Program-made: the position numbers and the translations under genes
Part shown: piece by piece, positions 46,371 to 59,779 of the stretch
How positions within the stretch are numbered: position 1 is the stretch's first letter
How the letters are laid out: each line of letters opens with the position of its first letter
The notes under the pieces: generated by a model
What the model saw: only the letters and a program-made list of their open reading frames with translations
Told to the model about the DNA's origin: nothing
Database searches by the model: none
Source of the DNA: Acanthosoma haemorrhoidale
Lineage: Eukaryota > Arthropoda > Insecta > Hemiptera > Acanthosomatidae
Direction: 5' to 3'
Assembly: GCA_930367205.1 (NCBI GenBank)
Contig: OV884011.1
Location: 136,127,437 to 136,191,436, forward strand
Length of the DNA stretch: 64,000 nt

Positions 46371-49300
46371 TGGTTAAATATTAGTTAAAGTAGATTTAAG
46401 AATAGATGAGAATGAATAGCTAATAGTTAGTTAATATGCACCCCTAAATAACTTTCAAAATGTAGTTTAGGAAAAATAATTGAACCTAAAAGTGACATAC
46501 ATTCATATTAACCAATAGTTAAATAGAATGCTTCTGACTTGTAAAAAAAGGGTTTGAGTCATTTCATTTGTTATCTACCCACGAACTTGTAGGCTGGTTT
46601 TCCCTCTTAGTAATCTAGGCTCACGAGCTAATGCAATCCTCATCTGGACTGCCATGCATTATGATTCATTCGTCAAAAACTGTTTGTCTGAGTCAGTTCA
46701 AGTATGAAAAAGACTAGTTTTTTGAACTAGGCAATGTTAATGGAACTTTTATTGGTTCTGCATTCTTTGCTGTAATAAATTATTTAATTCCTCATGTAAA
46801 GATAATTTTCATGTTTAATTTATTTTACCGTACTTCCAGTAATCGCTGTAAAACTAATCGCCATATTTCGAAGTGTTGTTAAATATACCTTTAACATTTC
46901 AGATCGATTGAATCAGTTTTCGGCCATTATTGTAGCCTAGGTAAAGATGATATTGTCATGAATAGACGTAAAGATTCTCACTTCGTTGTTGGTAAAAATA
47001 TTCTTATGGGTTCGAAAAATATTCATTTATAAAGATATAAACACCCAACTATATTAAAATTTAGATAATGAATAATTTTCGTAATGAAATATTTTAATTA
47101 TGGTCCAAATCCAAAAGTAATTTTTTTTTTATAAAAGTTTTCACATTACTCCGGTAAAATATTTATATTGGTTATAGAATAAAATAGTGATAGCTCGGCA
47201 ATCTGTGATTGGATCGATTTTACTTGAAACAGGTAATGAGGAAATGTATTTCATAAGCATGTGTGTGAGTATGTACGTATGAGTATGTATGTTCAATACC
47301 TGTCATAATACGATTTAATCAATTCAAAAAAGGTCGGGACCCTTACTTTTTACTTTTTTCAGATGATATTGAAAATTTAAAGTTTTGATTTTTCTCCTAG
47401 GGCTAAGTGCATATAAAATATTGTGGATTATTCTAACAAATAATATTACAGAAATACAACGTTTTAAGAAACAATAAGTAAAATAGCAGGACTGTGTTTA
47501 ATTAAATTGAAAAATTTATATTTTATTTTTTTTCAACGATTTATTTATTTTAGTTATTCAACGACTAAAGTAGTTCCAGTAGTAATAGTAGCCAGATCAA
47601 ATCTAAAGTTAAAATAACTGAGTTGCTTATTCACAGTAATTTATTTATTCTTTAGTATTTCTTGTCCATTTTAAACAATTCTGCTTATTATCGTAACAAG
47701 ATAGGTCCCATCTACATCTGAAACCATTCCATATCTCTTACCTTACAGACCTTAAAACACTAGATGTAGGTATAGTATTCTTTCATTACCGTGTTCTTTT
47801 TCCAACATGATGTGAAAATGTGCTCTTGGGTTTGTTTCCAGGATGGAACGATGCTTGTAGGTATTGTAGGTCTCTGTTACTGTTTTAAATTTGACGTAAT
47901 TGAAACTACACCTTGTATTTCGTTATGAATCAATGGCACTGAAAATACGACCAAAAAAAACCATATACTTCAAAACTAGATGTTAAGAAAAGAAGCCTAA
48001 CTTCCAGAAAAAAGCTTAGCAGTGGCCATCGCAAAGAACTGGATTTCATTTTCCTAAGACATGTCAAGTTAGTCAATTCACTGTAGCACCTGGGCTACAA
48101 GCTATTAAGTAAGTTATTTATAAATTAGAGTAAGGATGTAATTGCTAAGAGAACTGTTTTTTTTTGTCATATTTGTTTATCTATTTCATGTAATGGTAAT
48201 AAATACACTGTATGTATAACTTTTCGTAACGAATGGTCTACTACGTGTTAGGGAATTGTACTATCATACAAAAGACTACGGGATCATTCGATGGAAAGCA
48301 ACTTCCAGGCTGCGTCTGCTTGGCAGTGCCGTAACTTCGGATCCTTGACATTCCTGAATACGTCCTCAGAAACCTGGCTCATTTAACACAAGGATAAGGC
48401 GTATGAGTCACTCTAACTACTCTTAGCTACTCTTGATAACATTTGTTTAGTTTATTGGTTTTGAAGTGATGTAAGGTTACGAGGTAAAAAGGTCGGAACA
48501 ATGGGATTCCATTCTCATCTGGTCAGTGATTCATAAATATTTATATTTGATCATGAAATGTTCTGAATATCATAGACCACTCCTCCAAGTCATAATACTT
48601 GAAGGCTTTAAATTTAAATAGAACTTCTGCTGAAATTATATTTATTATTAAGGCACAGTACAGTTGCATCTGTATGCTTCTACCAGCAACATATGCCTAA
48701 ATGCTTGTGTAAAAACAATCATTTAGTATATTATAGCCACGGGGATGGTAACTGGACTGTCGAAAATGCTTCTTATAAAATAAAACTGACTTTCATTTAT
48801 CATAGAGCATTACTCTTGACCAGATATTTGACATTGATTTATTAAATATTTATTATACCTGTATATATAAATATTTTTGTTCAAACCTCTCCAGGTCTCT
48901 CCAGTAAATTAATTTTATTAATTATCTACATATCACCAAAATTCAGGCATCTTGAGGGCTTAAACATTTTTTCAAATCAACAATAAAAAATATCATTTGT
49001 CATTACATACAATATCATGCTATTGGTAACACATGCTAAAAATTGACGCTCTGAGAACAACGGGAGGTTTTTGTGAAGAAAAACACCGTATGTGTTTTGG
49101 CACCGGTGTAATTGTTAATAATATCGGGCAAAAAAGTAAAAAATAAGTGACACATATACAACAATATAATGGTTTAGAAAATTAGAAATTCCTTTCTACT
49201 TAACTTTCACTGGTGGTTTCAGCTACACAATGATGTTGATGGATATCTTAATGATCCAAGTCGCATTCTATTTGTGATAGCTTCAGATCACACTAGACAG

Positions 49301-49558
49301 ATGAGATAGTGATTATCGAGTCCCTAAAATATGTGGGTACCAACATAATGCGGGTCCATGATATTTGCCAATGTACATGTTCGATGGAACATGTGTGCAA
49401 TTATATCTGCTTAGGAAACATAAGCCCTAGTGACGATTATATAATATGGTTGTTAATGCAAAGCTTCCTGGTAAGCAGTATGTTTTCGTAGTTAGAACTT
49501 TCATTTGGTTTAAGCAATGGGTTACCAAGATTGTTTCATTATCTGCCCACAGGTTTAT
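46371..49558. other. AT-rich gene-poor stretch
   Basis: No gene is supported. A motif of about 45 bp near 46868-46915 ('cgaagtgtt', then 'aacatttcagatcgattgaatca') recurs near 62884-62930 with changes, so it belongs to a dispersed repeat. A degenerate TG/TATG microsatellite lies near 47260-47292. Confidence 0.4.
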
Positions 49559-49712
49559 ATTATTTCTAATAAATCTAGTGCTTTTGATGGCTTAAACCAT
49601 CATCACGTGCTTGGAAGAGCGTGAAGACTCAGTCGCGGGGTGACAGGTATCTTCTAAGCACCAAAGGATGATGGTTTAAGTCACCGAAATCACTTTTGAT
49701 ATTAGAAATAAT
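49559..49712. repeat. Imperfect long hairpin (arms about 60 bp)
   Basis: The left arm 49559-49617 and right arm 49651-49712 are imperfect inverted repeats sharing ATTATTTCTAATA and CTTAAACCATCATC and ending near 'gtgctt-gaag'. The loop is about 33 bp. It looks like a small foldback (MITE-like) element; no flanking duplication was certain. Confidence 0.6.
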
Positions 49713-49989
49713 AAAAAAACTGAGGGTAAAAAAAAGTGGAATCAATTATCTATTATGGTTCAACCCACACCGGCAAGTAATCCAAAGAAAAGATTGTTCG
49801 CAGTGGATTTGTTGTTACAGTTTAGTAAACTTCCAGGTTTTGCTGTTTATTTTTTCGAAATATGAAACCCTCATGTTTTCACCGACCTTTCCTTTTAGTC
49901 TTTCTGTCCATGCTAGAGACTCAAAATTTGACGCAAGGTAACACATGAAAGTTATAATCATCTTTATAAAATATGAGCAAGTGTCGATA

Positions 49990-50510
49990 ATTAGTTAAAA
50001 AATTAGTCAAATATATTTATCTACAATTTCGAGAAGGGTGTCAAACTGAAGATTTCAACAATATGTACGTTGTTTCTTTAAGCTATAATTATTAATATAG
50101 TAATTAAAATTGTCTTTATCCACATGGTGTTGGCAACATTAGCTCAATCAATGTTTTTAGAGGTATCGTAAGCTTCATTTGATGCACCGGTGATTCTTAA
50201 AATAAAACCAGCCCCATGAAAAATAATGAAGGATCTTTGATCAATTATTTATTAAAAAAAATACATATTTTTCTACGATATTAAGAAGAGTATCAAATTG
50301 ATCATTTCGGGCCCTTGATTAATTATATGAAATGAAGTAAGTGAAACTGTCATCAGCTTATTATCTATGTTCTATAACCCTAGGTTCATGAAGAGGGATC
50401 ATATTTAGCTTTAAAGTTTTACTTTTAGTGATGCTAAAAATAATAGGAGCTTTATGAAAAATAATGAAGGGTTGATTATCAATCAATTAGTTTTATAAAG
50501 GACCTATTAA
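49990..50510 (+). repeat. Degenerate tandem repeat, period about 240 bp
   Basis: 'atgaaaaataatgaagg' occurs at about 50216 and 50455. 'tctac(a/g)at(t/a)t(c/t)(g/a)agaagrgt(g/a)tcaaa' occurs at about 50021 and 50270. These and intervening similarities indicate at least two diverged units plus a partial third. No coding content. Confidence 0.5.
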
Positions 50511-50754
50511 ATTAAATTATAAAGTCAATGTTGGGCACCAAATAAAAGATCTAATGGACTTGATTACTACTATTACGTAATATGTTTCGTGGGCTGTTAC
50601 AAAAAGACATTGCAAGTGTCACAGACCCTTTTCACAACCTTAACGAAACCCTTACTTGTCTGATGTATTACATTTTCCATGAATTTTACAAATTTCCTAA
50701 CAGATGAAGAATTCATCACTTTTTAACCTTTACTTTGGTTTAGTAAAGCAGATT

Positions 50755-50915
50755 TACTACTTTTTTTATTCAAGAAATTAAGCATTTTCCTTCAGGAGGC
50801 TTGGTGAACCTTGAGCAGAACAACTCCCTCTAAAAAAATATATTAGGGAGGGAGCCAGGAATTGAACCCGGATGTCTCTGTAGTCACGATGATCATTATT
50901 AGGCCACGGTGAAAT
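50755..50915 (-). mobile_element. tRNA-derived SINE
   Basis: On the - strand an A-box-like TGGCCTAATAA is followed by a perfect B-box GGTTCAATTCC (50858-50868). A short body then leads into an A-rich tail (GAATAAAAAAAG near 50770). It is not an intact tRNA. Confidence 0.55.
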
Positions 50916-52002
50916 AGATGATTATAACTGTTCTTTGTGAATACGGATTACTCTTTGTACATACGATGTTGATGGGTTTTGAACGAAATTAACACAAGAT
51001 TCTAAAATAAATAATTTAATAAACATTTTGTGTTATATAAAGGCCATGCCGAAAAATATATTATTTTAATACAAAATAATAATAAATACACATAATAAAA
51101 TTAATCATAAATAAAAATAAATAGCGAGATAACAGAGATACATTTGACTAGAAAGTAAATCGGAACAGTATCGTTACATTTTTACTGCTGTCATTTCTCT
51201 TTCGAAACGTATTTTTAAATCTAACTTAAAAAAAACAAAAAGTAAATGATAAAACTAAAGTAAATGATAAAACATTTTCTTATCTCATAATTTTCTTTCT
51301 ATAAAGCACCACCGTATCCCAGTGACTATACGGTTTACAACTTATAAATAAGAAAACTACGAGAATCTTAGATTATTGCCGAAACATTTTTGGTATATTG
51401 CTGTCACACATTATCCTTTAAAATATCTCTTAGCTCACATGATAAAAAACATGTACATACAGAAATATGATAAAAGATATTTACAGAGATATTAATGCTT
51501 TTACAAACGCAAATAACATATCTACATTACGTATTTCATAGTTTTACTCAATCGTGTGTTCATCGATTGAAATAAATTTTTTTTAATTTTCATAAATGTG
51601 ATATGATATTGTTATAGTTAAGGTCATAAGTGAGGCTCTGACGTGGAGGAGGGTGTGTGTCATCTGATTGGGGAAACGAAATCATATTGAAATCACTTTA
51701 ATGATGAAAGCACCAGTTTAAGTTTAATTCATTCTTTGATTTTTTTTTAACATAAGTTACAGCATTCCCCATGTCATCGTGTGGCCGAAATCTCTCCGAA
51801 TTCTCTTTGAATACGATGAACAACATTTCGGGATAAAATGCCTTGCCTCAGTAGGAAAGGCAGAAGTACGTTTGATGTGGAAACGCTCTTCGCAATAAAA
51901 AATGGGCATACTCGTTCTAGCAAGGAATACGTCTTCAGCGCGTGCGATTGTTAGAGTTTTGGAAGAATAAGATGCAGAACCGAGCTTAGAGTTATATGTG
52001 CC
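50916..52002. other. 3' flank of the serpin gene, AT-rich
   Basis: This includes the serpin 3' UTR immediately beyond its stop. A clear AATAAA on the - strand was not found close to the stop. No other gene is seen. Confidence 0.4.
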
Positions 52003-55000
52003 TCAGTCGATAGGCCTGAAAACAGTCCCCCAGAAGAGGATGGCGTTGGTGCTGCGCTGGTGTATGAAGAAGAGGAACGGCTTGTCGGCTCTGAACACTG
52101 GCATGGATCCATCTCTGTGGATGATAGTGCTAGTGGAAGCAGCTGCTTCCGTGCCGTACTCCGTCACCTCCACGGCTACCTTGTGGACCATCTCGCTGAC
52201 GTGGCTGCCCCTGCCCAAGGCACCCAGTCTGGAAGTGAATCTGTTGAACATGGACTGCAGCCCCATCGAATAGAGTGGCTTCGAAAGTTCCAGGCTGCTC
52301 TCCACCTTCATCCGAGGTATGGCGACGATCACCTGCCAACAATATTACTATTATTTTTAAGACTAAAGCCTACAAGGTATGAGTTACGAAGGTCAAACAG
52401 ATCAGTGGAAAGAATCTATACACGCACAACTGTAAAAAATATACAAAACCTTTCAGAGGTATTGACAACCATAAGCACGTTGGACGAAAGCCTATTAATT
52501 GAAAAGAATCCGAATGGACCTGAAAGTTCATTTGGCGCTCACAGACTATTACAGCCTTCTGCCTGTGTTTATTCAGAGCTAGGAGAGGATGGAACCCCAA
52601 AAGAAAAGCAGGAGTGTTAACAACGTATTCAACAATATAAAGGGAGCGTAACTCAGCTAACTTGAAGGACATATATTAACAGTCATTGACCCCTCATTTG
52701 CTATATTGCTATATATGCTATATTGCGGGATAAGTGCGAATCATCCATTGGTCAATAGTTAGAATACCCTTAGATTTACCTAAGTAAACCTCCATCATGT
52801 AATCCAGAATGATGTGAAAATATGTGATTTCATTATCGATATATGCTGGAAATCATATGAAACAACACTCACGAACATCTGTTGGATAGTAATGGAAGCT
52901 TGGATCAGTTGCGTAACTATTTTTTATTAGCAATAAAACAATTGTCAGCACTGTTATATTTTTTATCAACCTCGATAAACTTCCTTCAGTTAACTTATTT
53001 CATTTCAACTGCATATATATTGCGGTTGTTAAACTGTATCAATCAGAAGGTGCCTTCTTCTTCTACTACCTTTGATAAAGTGATAAAATTAGAATATTAA
53101 ACTTTTAGACAAGATCCTTTATTATGTGTTGGTAATTGAATGACCCTCTTACAATAAACAAACCTGCTGATAAATTAATTGAAACTTGGGTGAAGAAATT
53201 TTAAAATATTTGTAGGAATCCTTGAAAATATACTCGTGCTCCTATCGAAAGTTTCTTCAGTGAGTGTTAAAAGAAGCAACATTTAGAATTATATAAGTTA
53301 AAGATGTTGCTTACATTCTGACGAGAGGTCTGGTTGATGAAGTTGTAGACGGAGTCAACAGTTAGGGTGTCGATGAACTGCCTCAGATCTGTGCTGGGAA
53401 GAACAAAGTACATGACCAGGTCCCCACCCTTGTAGGGCAGTCCTAGGACTGCGTGGCTTCCTCTGGTGAAACCGTACCAAGCGTCCAGCATACTCACCAT
53501 CATAGGAACTTGGATAATCAAGCCCTTGCTGATGGTGAAGTTCTGCCTGAAAAAGTAAAACATTATTATTAGTTGTTGTTTGTAAATTTGCTTTCAATTC
53601 CCTAATTCAATCCTATATTTGCAGGAAGCACTGGTGATCTCACAGGTGCTACACCAAAGACACCTGAATACATGATCCTAGTTTTGAAGAAAATCGGTTT
53701 TAGGGATACATCTCATTTTGAATTATTTAGAGTAGTGATTCAAGTTCTAGATTTTTCCATATTGCAAAAGACCGATTCTAAAAATGCACATAAGTGAATA
53801 TCAGGTTAATTGAAGTGTCAACCGAGAAGACCACGTTCTATGATATATGGCAACTCATCTAAGAAGGGTTTAAACTCCTAAAAAATGTAGCTCAGAATTA
53901 GAGAAAAACCACCAAAATAAAAACGTAGTAAAAAAAAAAAAGGTCTTCAGCAAAACATACTTTATTGAATAATCCATTCGTGTGATTTAAATTCATTGTA
54001 ACTGATGTTTAACACTATAAATCCTTTAAGCTCAAAAGCATTAAACTTATATAGTCCTTTGTCTAAATTGTACCAATAAATCATTTATCAATATAATAAT
54101 TTCTGTACTAATGAAACCAAACAAACAACATACATTTTAGTATAGTTGACTGTGAAGGGATTTTCCCAACTCCCTTTGAAATAGAAAGCATTAGCTATGA
54201 TTAAGGAAGTTGTCGTATCGACTGCATTTTCCAATATCTGCCGGATTTTTCCTTCTGTTCTATTGGATACCCATCTGAAAAAATAAAATAAAATTAAATA
54301 AATAAGTATGATATAATATTATAATAAATTGATACAAAGTTAAGTAATTTTTTTCTAGTTATATCAACGATTTTGTTTTCAAATTTTTACCACCTAAAAT
54401 TTTGTTACATCAATTATGGACAAAATTTTATTTCTGAAATTTATGATTTTAACACGGTAATGCAAAATTTACAATTATAAAACAAGGTAAATGACTTAGA
54501 AAGTGAAGAAACATGATAATGATAGAGTTGGTTCGGATGAAGGCCGGGTTTCTGAAATATACTATAATTAAATGCCTAAAAAATTACTGGGTAGCTTTGA
54601 GTTTGATGATTAAAAAGTAACCTTTATTTATAAACCATCTCAACTGAATGAAAATCGCTTATTCATGAATAGAAATAAATTGGGAACAGCTAAAATATAA
54701 AAAAAACAAAAACAACAACCTATTCAAGTAGGTCCGAACGACATTGAGCAAGCGATTTGGCTTCCAAAACAATGTTTTGGGATACTTTTTACATTCTTTT
54801 CGGTTTGTCATTAAAATTTAAAAACGATTAGACCAATTTTACAGCACACATAATAGACAAAAATATAAATGTTTGAAAGTAGAACCCCTCTCCGGAACAA
54901 TTATCTTTATTATATTAATATGATGGCAGGTTATTTGGTTATTATTTTATCATGCGAATCATAACATTATAGATCATCTATCACAAGTAGCTTCTTAGCA

Positions 55001-58000
55001 CGATAATGCAAAATTTATGATTATAATGAAATTTGTGTTTATTAATTTACTTATTAATAAAGTCCGTTGTTTCTTGCGAATTCCTTTTGAAGTTCATGGG
55101 AATGACTTCGCTCTTGTAGAAGCTCTTTGCGAATTTTATGTATTCTGGATTGACTTGCTTATCTTCCTGCGGGAAGAGACCGTTAGCAGAAACCAGATAC
55201 TGTTCGATTTGTTCATTATTTTCCACGTGGAATATGAAGCTTGACAGTGTTTGGTGCAAAACTTCTTGCCTGGAAATAATAATAACATGTTATTGGACTA
55301 AATGAGTCAAAATTACGTTATTTTGTCCATGGATAAGTAGCTTAGCCATTTAATTTTTCATTATTTAACAGTATTTTATAACATAATTGTATTTTTAAAA
55401 ATGTAGTTAACTAAATTATGGACGTAGAAACAATATCAAAAAATACTTAATGGATTCCAAGTCTCTACCCTTCTTAACTTAAAGATCACTTCAGTATGTG
55501 ATAGTAAATTAATTACTCTGTATAATTGTTAAAATATTTTAGTCAGTAATAATTGCACTTAAAACAAACAGAATGTAACTAACTATAATATTGACATAGA
55601 AGCTAAAATGATCTTGGCAATTAATAAATAAATGATTTTATGGAGAATCTTTGATATTATTGCTGCTTATTGTCTTTAATGTGTTAGTTAACCATGAGGA
55701 ATATAAAAACAGTTTATATAATAAATAGCTTCTAAGCTCATACAAATAGAAAGTTGTTATAAGTTAATGAAACGGGTCCATTTTTTTGCGTTTAATTTAT
55801 CTTTCCATAGATACCATTATTTTATTTTAGCCATAAAAGCTAAGTTGTATGTTTCTTAAAACATGTTTCTTTTTGTTGTGTACCTTAAAATGTCAGACAA
55901 TTTAGTGATTTGTAAGTCCATTTGTAAGGACATGAATGCAGGCAGATGGCAACCCAAGAACTAAACGAAGTAGAGCCATTCCCTTAGGGCTAGGCAATTA
56001 TTATTGACTCAGAGACATTTTGCGTGGAGGCTCTTGACTTCCTTGACGAGACGACAGCAATGGCACCGATATCCTTATAAAAATAATTTAGCACCGTTTA
56101 TGTACTTTTTTTACCGGATTTTCCGCTACATTCGAGGTTTGCCCCCTTTCATTTACCCATCAAGCTCTCATCCGGTCCCTGATTTCGAGATCAATCTTAT
56201 ATCCGTCCGTTTTACAACCTTTTCTCAATAACATTCAAAACATTCTTTTTTAGAAGCATCGATTCTGTCATTTTACGATTCCTGATTTAGACCATCGCAT
56301 TGAGGGAGGCCGATCTCATCCAGAAGTCAATTTCTATTGAGAGAAGTTTCTAATTCTTGATTATTTTTAGTCCATTTGGCAGCGGATAACAGTGAAGTAA
56401 ATTATAAGTTGTTTCGAGTTCCCAGGTATATTGCTATTTGAGGGTAGGGAATTTAGCTAACCAATTGTTTTTATGCACTTTTTATTATAGCACCCTACGT
56501 GCTGTGCTGCTTTCCAGGGTGTGGTAGAACCGAAAGGCTCAACTCATTTGACTGAGCCTATGTATTTAGTTGTGTAATTTATTTTTAAACTACTATTGAA
56601 TATATTTTTCTTTGAATGTTTAAATATCACTTACTTAATTGTTAATTTAACAATACAGAAAATAAAATACTGTTAATTTCCCTGGGGCAGCATTGAAATC
56701 GACCCAAAGTTAAAGAGAATCCTTTTTAAATTTATTTATAAAAAGTTACACTAATGGGCTGAAAAATAAAGTTCTACAATCAACGGAACAAATTCAAGTA
56801 CCTGGGGGCTGAAAGGTAATCATAGACAAAATAAACTCAAGGCGAAAGTTAATTTGATGCTTACCGGAGGCCACGAAACCCACATAATAAAAAATAGCTT
56901 AAATTAAAATAATTAATCGTCAATGTTTTGGCCAAAAACATTATGTATGGATAAAAATAGTTCCAAATTTGAACGTTTGGGAATATCGTCCACATTGGAA
57001 TGGATATAAACCAAAACGTGATGAACGTTTGAAAAATAATAATAACATATGAAGGGACTCTCCCTTCCATCCTCTCAACATTCCCAAGGCTAGATTCCGT
57101 TCGGTGATTACCCTGTTTTTACATTTATTCTGAATTCTATTCCATGAGAATCCGATCCCTTGTAGCATTATAGAACACAAAAAGGAGACGGTAATTGATG
57201 CAATGACCTACAGGATACCCGCCCAATTGATAGGCATGCCGTTTTATTTTGGTGCTGTATTTTAATTATAACCATACATACATTTTAATTTATGCCCTTT
57301 CATAAGCAGTTACTTTTTAATCTTAACCTGTTTGCACGACCGATAGCCACTCACGTTAAGCCTGTGGGTTTTCCCGAACCATTTGCATAAAAGCTTTAGA
57401 GTGGTTCGATTATTAATGAGCTTATCGGTAATTATGTTTGACGTAGTGTTTTTGTTATAGATTCTTGCGAATTACTGACGGATGTAGTGTTATAAAAAGT
57501 TCAAAAATTATCATTAGGATATCATTCCCAGATAACTGTGACATTGAAACCACCCTGACCTTTAAAATCAAATAATTAACGTTGTATAAAAATACAACTA
57601 CAAAATCAATTTAAAGACATTCATCTCATGTAGTATAGCCTTCAAGTGAAGTCTGTAGCGAACAATGAAACGATGATAGTGTAATGTTCAATAATGAAAA
57701 TTTATCGTCCAAGACACCAGTTAGATTGAAGACACCAATATAACTTTTAGCAAATTGTTCGAAATGTTTCACTCTTTTCCAAAAGCAGAAACAAGTAAGC
57801 TTTTGCTCACATGTCTAGCTTGTTAGTCCCTGTTTGATCTAGTCATGGAATTTATATGTATGTCCGACCGTATGTAATAAATAAATTATCTTTTATTCCT
57901 TCTGAGGTCCTTATTTTGGATATCGTCGTTTGTGTTTTCCATGAGATCCCATGTCGTTGGCCATCATCACGACCGACGTAGCTCAATGAGGGAGGCACTC

Positions 58001-59655
58001 AATTAACGCTCTGCACAATGAATGATTAGTGTTGACGAATAAGTAGAATAAACATTGATTCCCTGAACATTCAACGGAACAAAGTCAAGTACCTGGGGGC
58101 TGAAAGGTAATCATAGACAAAAGAAACTCAAGGCGAAATTTAATTTGATGCTTACTGGAGGCCACGAAACCCACATAATAAAAAATAGCTTAAATTAAAA
58201 TAATTAATCGTCAATGTTTTGACCAAAAACATTATGTATGGATAAAAATAGTTCCAAATTTGAACGTTTGGGAATATCGTCCACATTGGAATGGATATAA
58301 ACCAAAAACGGGGAATTATATACCAGATTTTTGTGGATTGAAATAAAATTATTTCCGGCATACATAAGATGAAATAAATATTTAAGTTGTTTTAGAAATT
58401 TGAAAGGTGAACTTTAATTAACAGTTTTGGTTTTGAGTTATTATTGAGTTAATAATAGATTTCATATGTTGTGAGTAGCTTAGTGGGTTGTTTAGATGCT
58501 GAACGAAACAAGATTATATACTAAATCACCTTGAACTTAACAAAAATAACCCGCTACAGAATATACCGAAATTTAATAATGGATGTGAATTTCTCACCAT
58601 TAAAAACGTAACTTCAGTAAAGGAGTCCGGTGAATATTGACAGGGGCCAGGTCTCAAGAACGCAGATTTCGTACAACGATGTTTTGAAGACCAAAGGGGA
58701 AGAGGGCCACTTGAGATCACCACGGACAATATTTCTCCTGTCTGTCTGTATCGAGATTGTAAATGATTATACCAACCAGAAATTCATATGGTCTTACAGC
58801 TTTTAATTCAGAAACTGTTTAAAATAATGAGTCATCGTTCATGGTCAAGATCCAATAAATGAATGACACAAAAACAATTTTAAGATATAATTTGAACTGG
58901 AGTGCTATAGTGGTTCCTTTAACTGACTCATGATGTGCAAGTTCGGGTTTTAAATTCCAAGAGGGCTAATGATTTTTTCTTTTACCTGTAGCTATGTAAA
59001 TAGAAGCTCATTATCTGGCCTTAATGAGAATTCAGTAAGGGAAATACCCCATTTTTTCTTGAAAATATAGTGGGTTTTTGTTAGTAGCTTAGCGAGTGTA
59101 ATAGAGTTAATAGGTCTAATAGCTAATAGCCCAGTAGCTTGTTAATACTACGTACCCTGCTCAAAGGAAAAGGCTTCACTTTTAAACAGGTAAGGGCTAT
59201 TGTTATAAAAAATATTGAGGCTACGGATATGTTGATCAACTGTTTATTTCATTATCTATGACAATGTAAGAAATTATAGTTAATGATCGAAATATAAATA
59301 AGAAAGACTTTAGTACTCACCTATAAGGGATGTTCTCCACTCCAAAAAGGGTCTCGAGCTCATGCTTTGTGACCTCAGTGGCAGCAGCTAGAAGAAGTGC
59401 ATGGACCGCAGCGATGCTGAGGGGTGAAAATATGACGTTCTCTCCCTTGAGGCTGGAGGCGGTGGAAGCCTTCTGGAGCCCTAAGCACAGCTTGACCAGG
59501 CCCCTCTCGATGGCGGGCTGGAGTGGCTGAGTATCCTCCGCCTTTGGTAGTGTAGTAACAGGAGGCGGCTTATGTGTAGGCGTTATAATGGCGCCTTCAG
59601 CCGCTAAGAACACCAAAAGCAACAGCCAAGGGCATAAGATCCTAACGGGGTACAT
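52003..59655 (-). CDS. Secreted serpin, five exons, complete
   Basis: Coding exons: 59655-59321, 55269-55051, 54274-54134, 53546-53315, 52332-52003. They join in phase to 418 aa, the usual serpin length. Serpins trap target serine proteases by a loop-insertion mechanism; insect members act in haemolymph cascades. Evidence in order: signal peptide (residues 1-22, PWLLLLVFLAAEG); a Pro/Thr-rich N-terminal extension; 'NVIFSPLSIAAVHALLLAAA'; 'QEDKQVNPEYIKFAKSFYKS'; 'KWVSNRTEGKI'; 'LIIANAFYFKGSWENPF'; 'VLGLPYKGGDLVMYFVLPS'; hinge 'TEYGTEAAAST' (366-376), small-residue and so inhibitory in type; and signature 'FRADKPFLFFI' (389-399). By spacing P1 is Asp383, with Arg382 beside it. Several N-glycosylation sites are present. 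The long first intron holds a 237-bp direct repeat. Confidence 0.95.
56780..57018 (+). repeat. 237-bp direct repeat in serpin intron 1, copy 1
   Basis: Near-identical to 58071-58309, with about five substitutions and one indel. On the - strand both copies keep the same open frame (WFISIPMWTIFPNVQIWNYF and beyond), which ends at a GTAAGC donor-like site. Confidence 0.85.
58071..58309 (+). repeat. 237-bp direct repeat in serpin intron 1, copy 2
   Basis: Partner of 56780-57018, offset 1291 bp, same orientation. The donor-like G before GTAAGC is changed to A here. Confidence 0.85.
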
Positions 59656-59710
59656 CTCTGCAAGGTACTGACTGCCTTCCGTGATGGAGGGGGGCAGGAA
59701 ACCTACGGCC

Positions 59711-59720
59711 GGGAATCCCC
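59711..59720. promoter_or_regulatory. Perfect kappaB-type site upstream of the serpin
   Basis: GGGAATCCCC (GGGGATTCCC on the gene strand) fits the NF-kappaB consensus GGGRNNYYCC exactly. It lies 56-65 bp before the serpin ATG. In insects such sites bind Dorsal, Dif or Relish, the end points of Toll and Imd signalling. A single site can occur by chance, especially in this GC-rich patch. Confidence 0.45.
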
Positions 59721-59763
59721 AGCCCCTCCACTTCTCTCACGGTCGTGCTCTCCGGAACAAGAG

Positions 59764-59770
59764 TTATATA
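59764..59770 (-). promoter_or_regulatory. TATA-like box of the serpin gene
   Basis: TATATAA on the - strand, 109 bp before the ATG, at the border between AT-rich upstream DNA and a GC-rich leader. It would place initiation near 59740. A TCAGT initiator-like motif near 59668 is an alternative start region. Confidence 0.4.
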
Positions 59771-59779
59771 AATTAATTA

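Noticed and set aside
52060..52620. 186-codon + strand ORF
   Set aside because: Antisense shadow of serpin exon 5 running into the intron.
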